NCBI GenBank assembly: GCA_964524185.1
Contig: CAZGCI010000008.1
Span: 1 to 64,000 of the forward strand
Reading direction: 5' to 3'
DNA from: Thiohalocapsa sp964524185
Lineage (GTDB): Bacteria; Pseudomonadota; Gammaproteobacteria; Chromatiales; Chromatiaceae
DNA: 64,000 nt
Shown: positions 44,597 through 52,113 of the stretch, in pieces
How positions within the stretch are numbered: the first letter of the stretch is position 1
How the letters are laid out: each line of letters opens with the position of its first letter
Notes under the pieces: model-generated
Seen by the model: the letters and a program-made list of their open reading frames with translations, nothing else
Told to the model about the DNA's origin: nothing
Databases searched by the model: none
Made by a program: the position numbers and the translations under genes

Positions 44597-44921
44597 TTTC
44601 TTCACTGGCAGCCCCGGGCAGCGCCGCTGCGGGCTGGGGAGCATGCGGCCTGCTGGGTGGGCATGGTTTTCCGGCCCACGCGTGCGGACTGGGGCGCCGT
44701 GTTTTCCGGTACCGTTCGTCTTTTTGGCGTACCTGGCCAACAGTAGGATGGCGAGTACATCGAAATCTCATGACACGCTGCGGCAACGGAGGCGAAGCAA
44801 CCCGTGACGCACCAACGCGGTCCAGTTTCTTTCCGCTCCGCGGGGGCACTCGGGGCGTGCCGACGCTTTGAGCCGCGGCGGGTGGGGGCGGTTGTTGCGC
44901 CCACGCGTGCGGACGGGCGCT
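44597..44921. other. Intergenic with two GC motifs
   Basis: 325 bases before the PfkB gene. CCCACGCGTGCGGAC occurs at 44674-44688 and again at 44900-44914, the second only seven bases before the start codon. The first copy overlaps a GTGGGC...GCCCAC hairpin. Possibly duplicated regulatory sites. Confidence 0.35.
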
Positions 44922-45896
44922 ATGTCGGATGACTCTACGCAACACGGAGCGCAGCGCGGGGCTGTCCTCGGTGTGGGCATCGCGACGCTCGATATCGTCA
45001 ACCGCGTGGCCGCGTACCCGGCCGAGGATGCCGAGGTACGCGCGCTGGAACAGCGCAGGGTGCGCGGCGGCAACTGCGCCAACACCCTGGACGTGCTGGC
45101 CCAGCTCGGCCGCGCCTGCGCCTGGGTGGGGACGTTGGCGGGGGATGGCGGTGCTGAGGTCATCACCGCCGAGCTGGCCGCGCGGGGCATTGATCATCGC
45201 CATGCCAAGCGCCTCAGCGGCGGGGTGACGCCCACCTCCTACATTGCGCTGAGCCGCGCCACCGGCAGCCGCACCATCGTCCATTACCGCGATCTGCCCG
45301 AGCTGACCGCGGCGGATTTCGCCGGCGTGCCGCTGGCTGGCTGGCGCTGGATGCACTTCGAGGGCCGCAACCCCCAGGAGACGGCGCAGATGATGGCCCG
45401 CGTGCGGCGGGAGCGTCCGGATCTGCCCGTGTCCGTGGAAATCGAGAAGCCGCGGGAGGGCATCGAGGCGCTCTTCTCGGGTGCGGATGTGCTGATCTTC
45501 GCGCGGGCCTATGTACAGGCCGTGGCGGACGACGCCGATGCGGATCCGCGGGCCTTCCTGCGCGGCGTCGTCGGCCGCACGACTGCTCAGCTCTGTCTGC
45601 TGCCCTGGGGTGCGGAGGGCGCCTATGGGCTGGCCGTCGGCGCGCAGGCACCGGTGTTCGCGCCGGCCTACCCGCCGCCCGTGCTGCGGGACAGCCTCGG
45701 CGCCGGGGATGTCTTCAATGCGGCGGTCATCGACGGGCTGCTTGCCTGCTGTGCGCAGGACCGCAGCCTCGCCGCCGCCACCGCCGATGCCGCCCTGACT
45801 GGGCTGTTGGCGCGAGCCAATCGGCTGGCGGGCCTCAAGTGTGGTCGCGACGGGCTGGACGGCCTCGCGGCGGCTTGGGCCGCGGCGCGGGGGTGA
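44922..45896 (+). CDS. PfkB-family carbohydrate kinase (ketohexokinase-like)
   Basis: 324 residues. N-terminal RRVRGGNCANTLDVLAQLG (PfkB signature 1, sugar-binding) and C-terminal RDSLGAGDVFNAAVIDGLL with the catalytic Asp (PfkB signature 2, anion hole GAGD). The spacing and GIATLDIVNRV start resemble ketohexokinases, which phosphorylate fructose or other sugars with ATP; substrate unknown. ATG at 44922 gives the normal family start; the frame is open a little upstream. Confidence 0.82.
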   Translation: MSDDSTQHGAQRGAVLGVGIATLDIVNRVAAYPAEDAEVRALEQRRVRGGNCANTLDVLAQLGRACAWVGTLAGDGGAEVITAELAARGIDHRHAKRLSGGVTPTSYIALSRATGSRTIVHYRDLPELTAADFAGVPLAGWRWMHFEGRNPQETAQMMARVRRERPDLPVSVEIEKPREGIEALFSGADVLIFARAYVQAVADDADADPRAFLRGVVGRTTAQLCLLPWGAEGAYGLAVGAQAPVFAPAYPPPVLRDSLGAGDVFNAAVIDGLLACCAQDRSLAAATADAALTGLLARANRLAGLKCGRDGLDGLAAAWAAARG

Positions 45897-45915
45897 CCTG
45901 TCACGATGCCCTGCG

Positions 45916-46524
45916 TCAGCGCCGCGCCAGTGCCACCGTGTAGTGCGGACCTTGCTTGAGCTTGTCGTAGTTACCGAAGACCTCTCGCAAGTGGCGTTTC
46001 ATGAAGTCCCTCAGCCCATTCACCGTCACCACATAGAGCTGCCCGTCGCGGTTGAGCCGGGCGTGGGCGTCGTGGAGCAGGATGGTCAGGAGCTCCTTGC
46101 CTACCTTGGCGGGGATATTGCTCGCAATGAGGTCGAAGCGCCGGGCCGGCTCGATGTGCGCAAAGCCGTTGCTGAGCTGTGCTTCGGCATTGCCCAGGCC
46201 GTTCAGCGCGGCATTGCGCCGGGCAAACTCCACAGCCACGAAGTCCTTGTCCACCATCAGCGTGCGCCCGGCGGGGGCCAGCGCCGCCAGTGCGCAGCCG
46301 ATGGCGCCGTAACCGCAGCCGAGGTCTAGGCAATCGGCCGCTTCCGCCACCGTCACGTGGCGCAGCAGCAGCGCCGTGCCGGCGTCGATCTCCCGCGGTG
46401 AGAAGAGGCCCCAGGTGGACTCGAAGCGCAGGCGCCGGTCGGCCAGCCCGGCCTCGAAGCGGATGGGGGCGCGCAGGGCGGCAAGGGCGTTGTCCGACAG
46501 GGTCCGCTGGGGTGTCGAGGGCAT
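45916..46524 (-). CDS. RsmC-like (MTS) methyltransferase
   Basis: 202 residues. Resembles the catalytic half of RsmC/RlmG-type 16S/23S rRNA guanine-N2 methyltransferases: TWGLFSPREIDAGTALLLRHV, SAM motif CLDLGCGYGAIGCALA, and the substrate loop SNIPAKVGKE in place of the usual NPPFH. Single domain, shorter than RsmC (about 340 residues). Target unknown. Divergent from hupK. Confidence 0.75.
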   Translation of the reverse strand: MPSTPQRTLSDNALAALRAPIRFEAGLADRRLRFESTWGLFSPREIDAGTALLLRHVTVAEAADCLDLGCGYGAIGCALAALAPAGRTLMVDKDFVAVEFARRNAALNGLGNAEAQLSNGFAHIEPARRFDLIASNIPAKVGKELLTILLHDAHARLNRDGQLYVVTVNGLRDFMKRHLREVFGNYDKLKQGPHYTVALARR

Positions 46525-46636
46525 CGGCGGGGGCAGGTTGGTGAAAGCCCGCAGTTTACATGGCCATGTGGTGGGGGATCGTCATCTACACTCGTCGGTC
46601 AACAGCTTAGGCGCCCCCAACGTTACAGCCCTACCC

Positions 46637-47953
46637 GTGTCCGACCTCGCCGGCCAAATCGACATCCGCCTGACGCTGGGCGGCAGCCCCGCCGTGTGCA
46701 TCGGCTCCAGCCGACCGCTGATGGCACCTAGGGTGTTTGCCGGTAAGTCGCTCGCCACCGTGACGGGCCAGTTGCCGCTGCTGTTCAGTGTTTGCGGCAC
46801 GGCCCAGTCTGTGGCCTGTGCCAACGCCTGCGAAGCTGCCCTGGGGCTGGTGCCTGCGCCCTCCGCCCGTTGGGCCCGCGCCCTGCTGCTGCGGGCCGAG
46901 ACCGTGAAGGAGCACCTGTGGCGGCTCCTGCTGGACTGGCCCATGGCCCTAGCCCGTCTGCAGACGGCCCCGGCGGCGGACCTGTCGGCGCTGAGTGCCG
47001 AGCGTGCGGCCGCCATGGCGGGTGTCATGCGCGCTTTTCTGCAACTGCGCGCCGCACTCACCCGCGGCGGGGATCCGTTCCTGCCTGGCGCCGGCGGCAT
47101 CCGGCCGCCGGCGGATGGGGTCGCGTCCGCCTGCCGGCTGCTGGTGGATACGGCCGCGGCGCAGGTCTTCGGGGCTATGCCGGCGGAGTGGCTCGCCACC
47201 ACCGCCACCGCGGCAGCGCTGCAGGATTGGGCCGCGGTGACCCCGAGCACGGGCGCGGCCCTGGTGCAGGCGCTCACGGCGCCCTCGGCGCAAGGGCGGC
47301 CGGGCTGCACGCTGGCGGAGTTGGGCCGCTCGGAGGTTGGTCCGCTGCCGAGCACTGACGGCGGCCCCGAGAGCCGGCTGCTGCAACGGCTGGCGCCGGC
47401 GCTGGCCGCCGCCGATGCCGATCACTTCGTGGCCCAGCCCACGCTGGACGGCTCACCGGCGGAGACCACGCCCTTTGCCCGGGAGCTCGGCCGTGGCGGC
47501 CTGGTGGCGGACCTCGCCGCGCGCCACGGCAACGGGCTGCTGCCGAGACTCGGCGCCTTGTTGGCGGAGCTGGCGCGCGATACTGCCTTGCTGGCAGCGC
47601 CGGAGGCCATGGACGTGCCGGCGGCTGCGGCGCTGGCGGTGGCCGCGGAGCCAGCTGTGCGCGTCGGTCTAGGCGCAGCACCGGCGGCCCGGGGGCTCCT
47701 CGTGCATCGGGTGGTTGTGGACGCCGGGTCTGCCGCCGACGCCGTCTGCGTGCGGGGCTACCGGATCCTGGCGCCGACGGAGTGGAACTTCCATCCGGCA
47801 GGCGTCGTCGCCGCCGGCCTCAACGCCATCGCCAACGCGGGGGGATTGGTGTCTGATCCCCGGTCTGGGGACCCTACTGGTCGGGAGCCCTTGTATCGGC
47901 TCCTGGTGACGGCCGTGGACCCCTGCGTCGACTACCGGTTGTCGGTATCCTGA
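46637..47953 (+). CDS. hupK: HupK-type hydrogenase maturation factor
   Basis: About 438 residues from a GTG at 46637. A [NiFe]-hydrogenase large-subunit relative without full metal ligands. The first Cys motif is reduced to LFSVCGTAQSVACANACEA, and the C-terminus ends VDPCVDYRLSVS in place of DPCxxCxxH. Such HupK (HoxV-like) proteins help assemble the Fe(CN)2CO cofactor with HypC/HypD in proteobacteria. It lies 79 bases before hypC on the same strand, forming hupK-hypC-hypD-hypE. Confidence 0.8.
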   Translation: MSDLAGQIDIRLTLGGSPAVCIGSSRPLMAPRVFAGKSLATVTGQLPLLFSVCGTAQSVACANACEAALGLVPAPSARWARALLLRAETVKEHLWRLLLDWPMALARLQTAPAADLSALSAERAAAMAGVMRAFLQLRAALTRGGDPFLPGAGGIRPPADGVASACRLLVDTAAAQVFGAMPAEWLATTATAAALQDWAAVTPSTGAALVQALTAPSAQGRPGCTLAELGRSEVGPLPSTDGGPESRLLQRLAPALAAADADHFVAQPTLDGSPAETTPFARELGRGGLVADLAARHGNGLLPRLGALLAELARDTALLAAPEAMDVPAAAALAVAAEPAVRVGLGAAPAARGLLVHRVVVDAGSAADAVCVRGYRILAPTEWNFHPAGVVAAGLNAIANAGGLVSDPRSGDPTGREPLYRLLVTAVDPCVDYRLSVS

Positions 47954-48032
47954 CGGATGGTGCCGGCAGCCAAGCCCATTGGCCGCCCAAAGGCCACTAC
48001 GCCCAGTGCACGACTACAGCGCGGAGAAGCCC

Positions 48033-48302
48033 ATGTGCCTTGCCATACCCGCCCAGATCCTTGAGCTGGGTCCCGATGCCGATCAGGCCGTCGTCGCCCT
48101 CGGCGGCGTAAAGAAGTCCGTTTCTCTGGCCTTGGTGGACGACGCCGCGGTGGGTGACTACGTGCTAGTGCACGTGGGCTATGCGCTGAACAAGGTGAGT
48201 CCGGAGGAGGCCGCACGCACGCTGGCGCTGATCCAAGCCGCCGGCGAGCTGGAGCCGATGGACTTCGACCAGGACCTCGCCATGGGGGAGACGCCGCGAT
48301 GA
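48033..48302 (+). CDS. hypC: Hydrogenase maturation chaperone HypC
   Basis: 89 residues. Starts MCLAIPAQILEL with the essential Cys2 that carries the iron cofactor intermediate. ATG at 48033; an upstream extension would destroy the N-terminal Cys. HypC moves Fe(CN)2CO with HypD and inserts it into the hydrogenase large subunit. Overlaps hypD by four bases (ATGA). Confidence 0.95.
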   Translation: MCLAIPAQILELGPDADQAVVALGGVKKSVSLALVDDAAVGDYVLVHVGYALNKVSPEEAARTLALIQAAGELEPMDFDQDLAMGETPR

Positions 48303-49489
48303 ACGCACCAGCGCTGAGCAGAGGGGCCATGAAATACATCGACGAATTCCGCGACGGCGAGCTCGCGCGCAGGCTGGCGCGCACCATCGCCGCCGAGGCC
48401 GACCCGGCCCGACACTATCGGCTGATGGAATTCTGCGGCGGGCATACCCACGCCATTTATCGCTACGGGGTACAAGACCTGATGCCGGCGAACGTCAAGT
48501 TCGTGCACGGCCCGGGCTGCCCGGTCTGTGTGCTGCCCATGGCCCGCATCGACCAGGCCATCGCCATGGCGGTGGAGCACGGCGTGACGTTGTGCACCTA
48601 CGGCGACCTCATGCGGGTGCCGGCGAGTGAGCGCATGAGCCTGCTCAAGGCCAAGGCGGGCGGCGCGGATATCCGCATGATCTACTCGACACAGGATGCG
48701 CTGGCCATTGCGCGGCAGGCTGCCGGGCGGCAGGTGGTGCTGTTCGCCATCGGCTTCGAGACGACGACGCCGCCGACGGCCGTCGCCCTCAAGGTGGCCC
48801 AACGCGAGGGGCTCAGCAACTTTTCGGTGTTCTGCAACCATGTGCTGACGCCGCCGGCGCTCAAGACCATCCTCGCCAGTGCCGGCCCGGATGGCGTGCA
48901 GCTGGACGGTATTCTCGGGCCGTCGCACGTGAGCACCATCATCGGCAGCCGGCCCTATGAATTCGTGCCCGCCGAGTTCCAGCGGCCCGTGGTCATCGCC
49001 GGCTTCGAACCGCTGGACGTGATGCAGAGCGCGTTGATGCTGGTGCGCCAGATCAACGACGGCCGTTGCACCGTCGAGAACCAGTACACGCGTGCCGTGA
49101 CCCGCGACGGCAATGCCAAGGCCCAGGGGTTGATGGCCGATGTGTTCGCCGCCCGCGACAGCTTCGAGTGGCGCGGCCTCGGCCACCTGCCGCAGAGCGC
49201 GTTGCGTCTCGCCGATGCCTACGCGGAGTTCGACGCCGAGCAACGCTTTGCGGTTGCGCCCGGGCAGGGTCGGGAGATCAAGGGCTGCGAGTGCCCGAGC
49301 GTGCTGCGCGGCACCCTGGAGCCCACCGACTGTAAGCTCTTCGGCACCGTTTGCACGCCGGAGAACCCCATGGGCGCCTGCATGGTGTCGTCCGAGGGCG
49401 CCTGTGCCGCCTACTGGAGCTACGGGCGCTTCCGCGAGCCCAAGGCCCGGGCCGCTGCCCAACCGGCTGCCGACACGGCCGCCGTCTAG
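48299..49489 (+). CDS. hypD: Hydrogenase maturation protein HypD
   Basis: 396 residues. Fe-S protein, scaffold for assembly of the Fe(CN)2CO group. Motifs seen: FCGGHTHAIYRYG, GPGCPVCVLP, the GFETTTPPTA region and C-terminal Fe-S cysteines (GCECPSVLRGTLEPTDCKLFG...MGACMVSSEGACAAY). Overlaps hypC and is followed by hypE after a short spacer containing an assembly gap. Confidence 0.96.
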   Translation: MNAPALSRGAMKYIDEFRDGELARRLARTIAAEADPARHYRLMEFCGGHTHAIYRYGVQDLMPANVKFVHGPGCPVCVLPMARIDQAIAMAVEHGVTLCTYGDLMRVPASERMSLLKAKAGGADIRMIYSTQDALAIARQAAGRQVVLFAIGFETTTPPTAVALKVAQREGLSNFSVFCNHVLTPPALKTILASAGPDGVQLDGILGPSHVSTIIGSRPYEFVPAEFQRPVVIAGFEPLDVMQSALMLVRQINDGRCTVENQYTRAVTRDGNAKAQGLMADVFAARDSFEWRGLGHLPQSALRLADAYAEFDAEQRFAVAPGQGREIKGCECPSVLRGTLEPTDCKLFGTVCTPENPMGACMVSSEGACAAYWSYGRFREPKARAAAQPAADTAAV

Positions 49490-49527
49490 TGGCGGGCTCA
49501 GACAGCGCCCGGCCGCGCTACGCCGGG

Positions 49528-49537
49528 NNNNNNNNNN
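49528..49537. other. Assembly gap of 10 N before hypE
   Basis: Placeholder gap; the hypE start codon is inside it or just upstream. Confidence 0.95.
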
Positions 49538-49538
49538 A

Positions 49539-50549
49539 CTCAAGCAAGGCGCCGTCGACATGAGCCACGGCAGCGGCGGGCGCGCCATGGCCCAGCTCAT
49601 CGACGAGCTATTTCGCAAGCACTTGGACAACGCGCTGCTGGCCCAGGGCAACGACCAGGCCCTGTTCGCGCCGCCGGCAGGTCGGCTCGCCGTCAGCACC
49701 GACGGGCACGTGATCTCGCCGTTGTTTTTCCCGGGGGGGGACATCGGCAGCTTGGCCGTGCACGGCACCGTCAACGACGTGGCCATGTGCGGGGCCAAGC
49801 CCCTCTATCTCACGGCTGGCTTCATCCTGGAGGAGGGGCTGCCGCTGTCTGACCTGGCGCGCATTGTGGAGAGCATGGCCGGCGCATGCAGGGACGCGGG
49901 TGTCGCCGTGATCACCGGCGACACCAAGGTTGTGGAGCGCGGCAAGGGAGACGGCTGCTTCATCACCACCACCGGGGTCGGTGTGGTGCCCGACGGCATC
50001 GACATCGCCGGCAGCAACGCGCGGCCCGGGGATGCCATTTTGGTCTCCGGCAGCATGGGGGATCATGGTGTGGCCATCATGTCGAAGCGCGAGAACCTGG
50101 GCTTCGAGACCGAGATCCAGTCCGACACCCAAGCGCTGCATGACCTGGTTGCGGCGATGATTGCCGCCGTGCCGGCTATCCACTGCCTGCGTGACCCCAC
50201 CCGCGGCGGCTTGGCGAGCACCCTGAACGAGCTGGCGCAGCAGTCCCAAGTCGGCATGCAGATCCGCGAGCCCGCCATCCCGGTGCGACCTGAGGTTGTC
50301 GCCGCTTGCGAACTGCTCGGGCTGGACCCGCTCAATGTCGCCAACGAGGGCAAGCTCATCGCCATTTGTCCAGCGGCGCAGGCCGAGACCTTGGTTGCCG
50401 CCATGCGCGCCCACCCCAAGGGCCGCGATGCCGCCATTATCGGTGAGGTCTTCGAGGATCCCCACCACTTCGTGCAGATGGAGACCGCCTTCGGCGGCAA
50501 TCGCATCGTCGACTGGCTCGCCGGGGAGCAGTTGCCGCGGATTTGCTGA
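49539..50549 (+). CDS. hypE: Hydrogenase maturation protein HypE, 5' end in gap
   Basis: 336 visible residues. HypE dehydrates the carbamoyl group on its C-terminal Cys to thiocyanate, source of the CN ligands. It starts in frame after the gap with LKQGAVDMSHGSGGRAMAQLI; the start codon is lost in the gap, although ATG at 49560 would be a truncated alternative. Motifs: STDGHVISPLFFPGGDIG, AVHGTVNDVAMCGAKP and the C-terminal PRIC with the reactive Cys. Completes hupK-hypC-hypD-hypE; hypA, hypB and hypF are not in the window. Confidence 0.93.
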   Translation, partial: LKQGAVDMSHGSGGRAMAQLIDELFRKHLDNALLAQGNDQALFAPPAGRLAVSTDGHVISPLFFPGGDIGSLAVHGTVNDVAMCGAKPLYLTAGFILEEGLPLSDLARIVESMAGACRDAGVAVITGDTKVVERGKGDGCFITTTGVGVVPDGIDIAGSNARPGDAILVSGSMGDHGVAIMSKRENLGFETEIQSDTQALHDLVAAMIAAVPAIHCLRDPTRGGLASTLNELAQQSQVGMQIREPAIPVRPEVVAACELLGLDPLNVANEGKLIAICPAAQAETLVAAMRAHPKGRDAAIIGEVFEDPHHFVQMETAFGGNRIVDWLAGEQLPRIC

Positions 50550-50624
50550 GCCTGGCGGGCTGGCCCGCGTCGGGCGGTGCGGGTGCGTTCGTGTCCGCGG
50601 CTGCGCTTGTCGCTGTCGCCAAGC

Positions 50625-51068
50625 CTACTTGTCGTCGAACCCGGCGGCCCGATACCACTTGCGCGCCTCGTCCATGTCTTTCGGCACGCCGTTGCCCTGC
50701 TCGTACATCATGCCCAGCGTGGTCATGGAGCCCGTGAGGCCCTGATCGGCGGCGCGCTTGAACCAGTCGATGGCCTTTTCGGGATTTTTGTCGGTGCACT
50801 CGCCTTCCATGTACATGAATGCCAAGCCGTGCTGAGCGAGGCCCATGCCCTGCTCGGCGGCGCGCTTCATGTACGTGTAGGCGAGGAGCGGGTTCGGCAG
50901 CATGCCCAAGCCGTTCTGCGCCATGATGGCCATGCGGTACATGGCGTCGACATTGCCCTGTTCGGCGAGCGGGGCGAGCAGTCCGGTGGCGCGGGAGAAC
51001 TGCTTGGACTCGAAGGCGGCAATGCCGCTGCTGAGATCCATATCCTGGTTGGTGATGGCGTCGGTCAT
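50625..51068 (-). CDS. Sel1-repeat (TPR-like) protein
   Basis: 147 residues. About three Sel1 units (AMYRMAIMAQNGLGMLPNPLLAYTYMKRAAEQG, then LAFMYMEGECTDKNPEKAIDWFKRAADQG, then GMMYEQGNGVPKDMDEARKWYRAAG). Sel1 repeats bind other proteins. No signal peptide. Single gene. Confidence 0.85.
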   Translation of the reverse strand: MTDAITNQDMDLSSGIAAFESKQFSRATGLLAPLAEQGNVDAMYRMAIMAQNGLGMLPNPLLAYTYMKRAAEQGMGLAQHGLAFMYMEGECTDKNPEKAIDWFKRAADQGLTGSMTTLGMMYEQGNGVPKDMDEARKWYRAAGFDDK

Positions 51069-51174
51069 GGTGCTGCTCCTGGTCGCTGCGTCGGGTTTCT
51101 GGGTGCAGCAACTGCGGGCTGATGCGGCCTATTGCTACCGTGCTCGCCGCGGCCGGGTTTCTGGGCAGGTCTGT

Positions 51175-51996
51175 TCAACGGTGCATGGGCAGGCCGACAA
51201 ACTCCCGCCACTGTGCAAACAGGTCCGCGTTGGTTGCCGCCAGCGCGAGGTGCTTGCCGAGTGTCATGCCGCTGATGGGGGTGTCGCCGTGCGGCGCGTA
51301 TAGGGCGCAGGCGCAGCCCGCCTCCTGTGCCACCAGCCGTCCAGCCGCATGGTCCCAGAGCTTTTGCCCGCCGTGGAGGTAGAGCTGAAAGCGCCCGGCG
51401 GCGAGCCAGCACCACTCCAGCGCCACAGCGCCCAGGTTGCGTTGGGAGCGGAAGCCGCCGGTGCGAAAGAGCGGTGCCACGCGCGCCGGCGGGATGCGCT
51501 TGAAGTCCACGACGGCGACGCAGTCACCGAGGGCTGGGCCGGGGCTGAAGGGCTGCAGCAGGGTGCCGTCGCGGTGCGCACCGTGTCCGAGGGCGGCGGT
51601 GAAGCACTCATCCCGCAGCGGGTCGAGCACCACGGCCAGCTCGGCGCGGCCGTTGTGGATCAGCGCCAGCGAGATGCAGAAGCCCGGGAAGCCGCAGGTG
51701 AAATTGCTGGTGCCGTCCAACGGGTCCAGGCACCACAACGGCCCGCCGGCGTCCAGCAGCCGCTGCTGTTCGGCGGGGTCCATCTCCTCACCGAGCAGGG
51801 ATACGCCTGGCCAGCGCTGCGCCAGCGCCGCAGTGAGGCGGCGCTGCACGCCGAGGTCGGCGTCGGTGACCAAGCTGCCGTCCGCCTTGGTGGTGCTGGC
51901 GGTGCTCCGAAAGCGGGGTAGGATCTCGGCTTCGGCGGCCTCGCGCGCAAGGCGGACCAGGCTGGTGAGATCGGCGGCGTTGGGGGTGCTCGACAT
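51175..51996 (-). CDS. Inositol monophosphatase-family phosphatase
   Basis: 273 residues. Metal-binding motifs GEEMD, LDPLDGTSNFTCGFP and WDHAAGRLVAQEAG. Could be inositol-1-phosphatase, CysQ-like 3'(2'),5'-bisphosphate nucleotidase or HisN-type histidinol phosphatase; the family motifs do not decide. Cytoplasmic. Confidence 0.85.
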   Translation of the reverse strand: MSSTPNAADLTSLVRLAREAAEAEILPRFRSTASTTKADGSLVTDADLGVQRRLTAALAQRWPGVSLLGEEMDPAEQQRLLDAGGPLWCLDPLDGTSNFTCGFPGFCISLALIHNGRAELAVVLDPLRDECFTAALGHGAHRDGTLLQPFSPGPALGDCVAVVDFKRIPPARVAPLFRTGGFRSQRNLGAVALEWCWLAAGRFQLYLHGGQKLWDHAAGRLVAQEAGCACALYAPHGDTPISGMTLGKHLALAATNADLFAQWREFVGLPMHR

Positions 51997-52113
51997 CGGC
52001 TGTCCTCTGGTCTACGGGCTGGGGTGGCGCGCCTGGGTTGCGGCCGGGGCGACCCCCGGTTGGCCTGCGGCACCAGCGCGTGCTGAGTCCCGCCCGCCCG
52101 CGCGCCGGCAATA

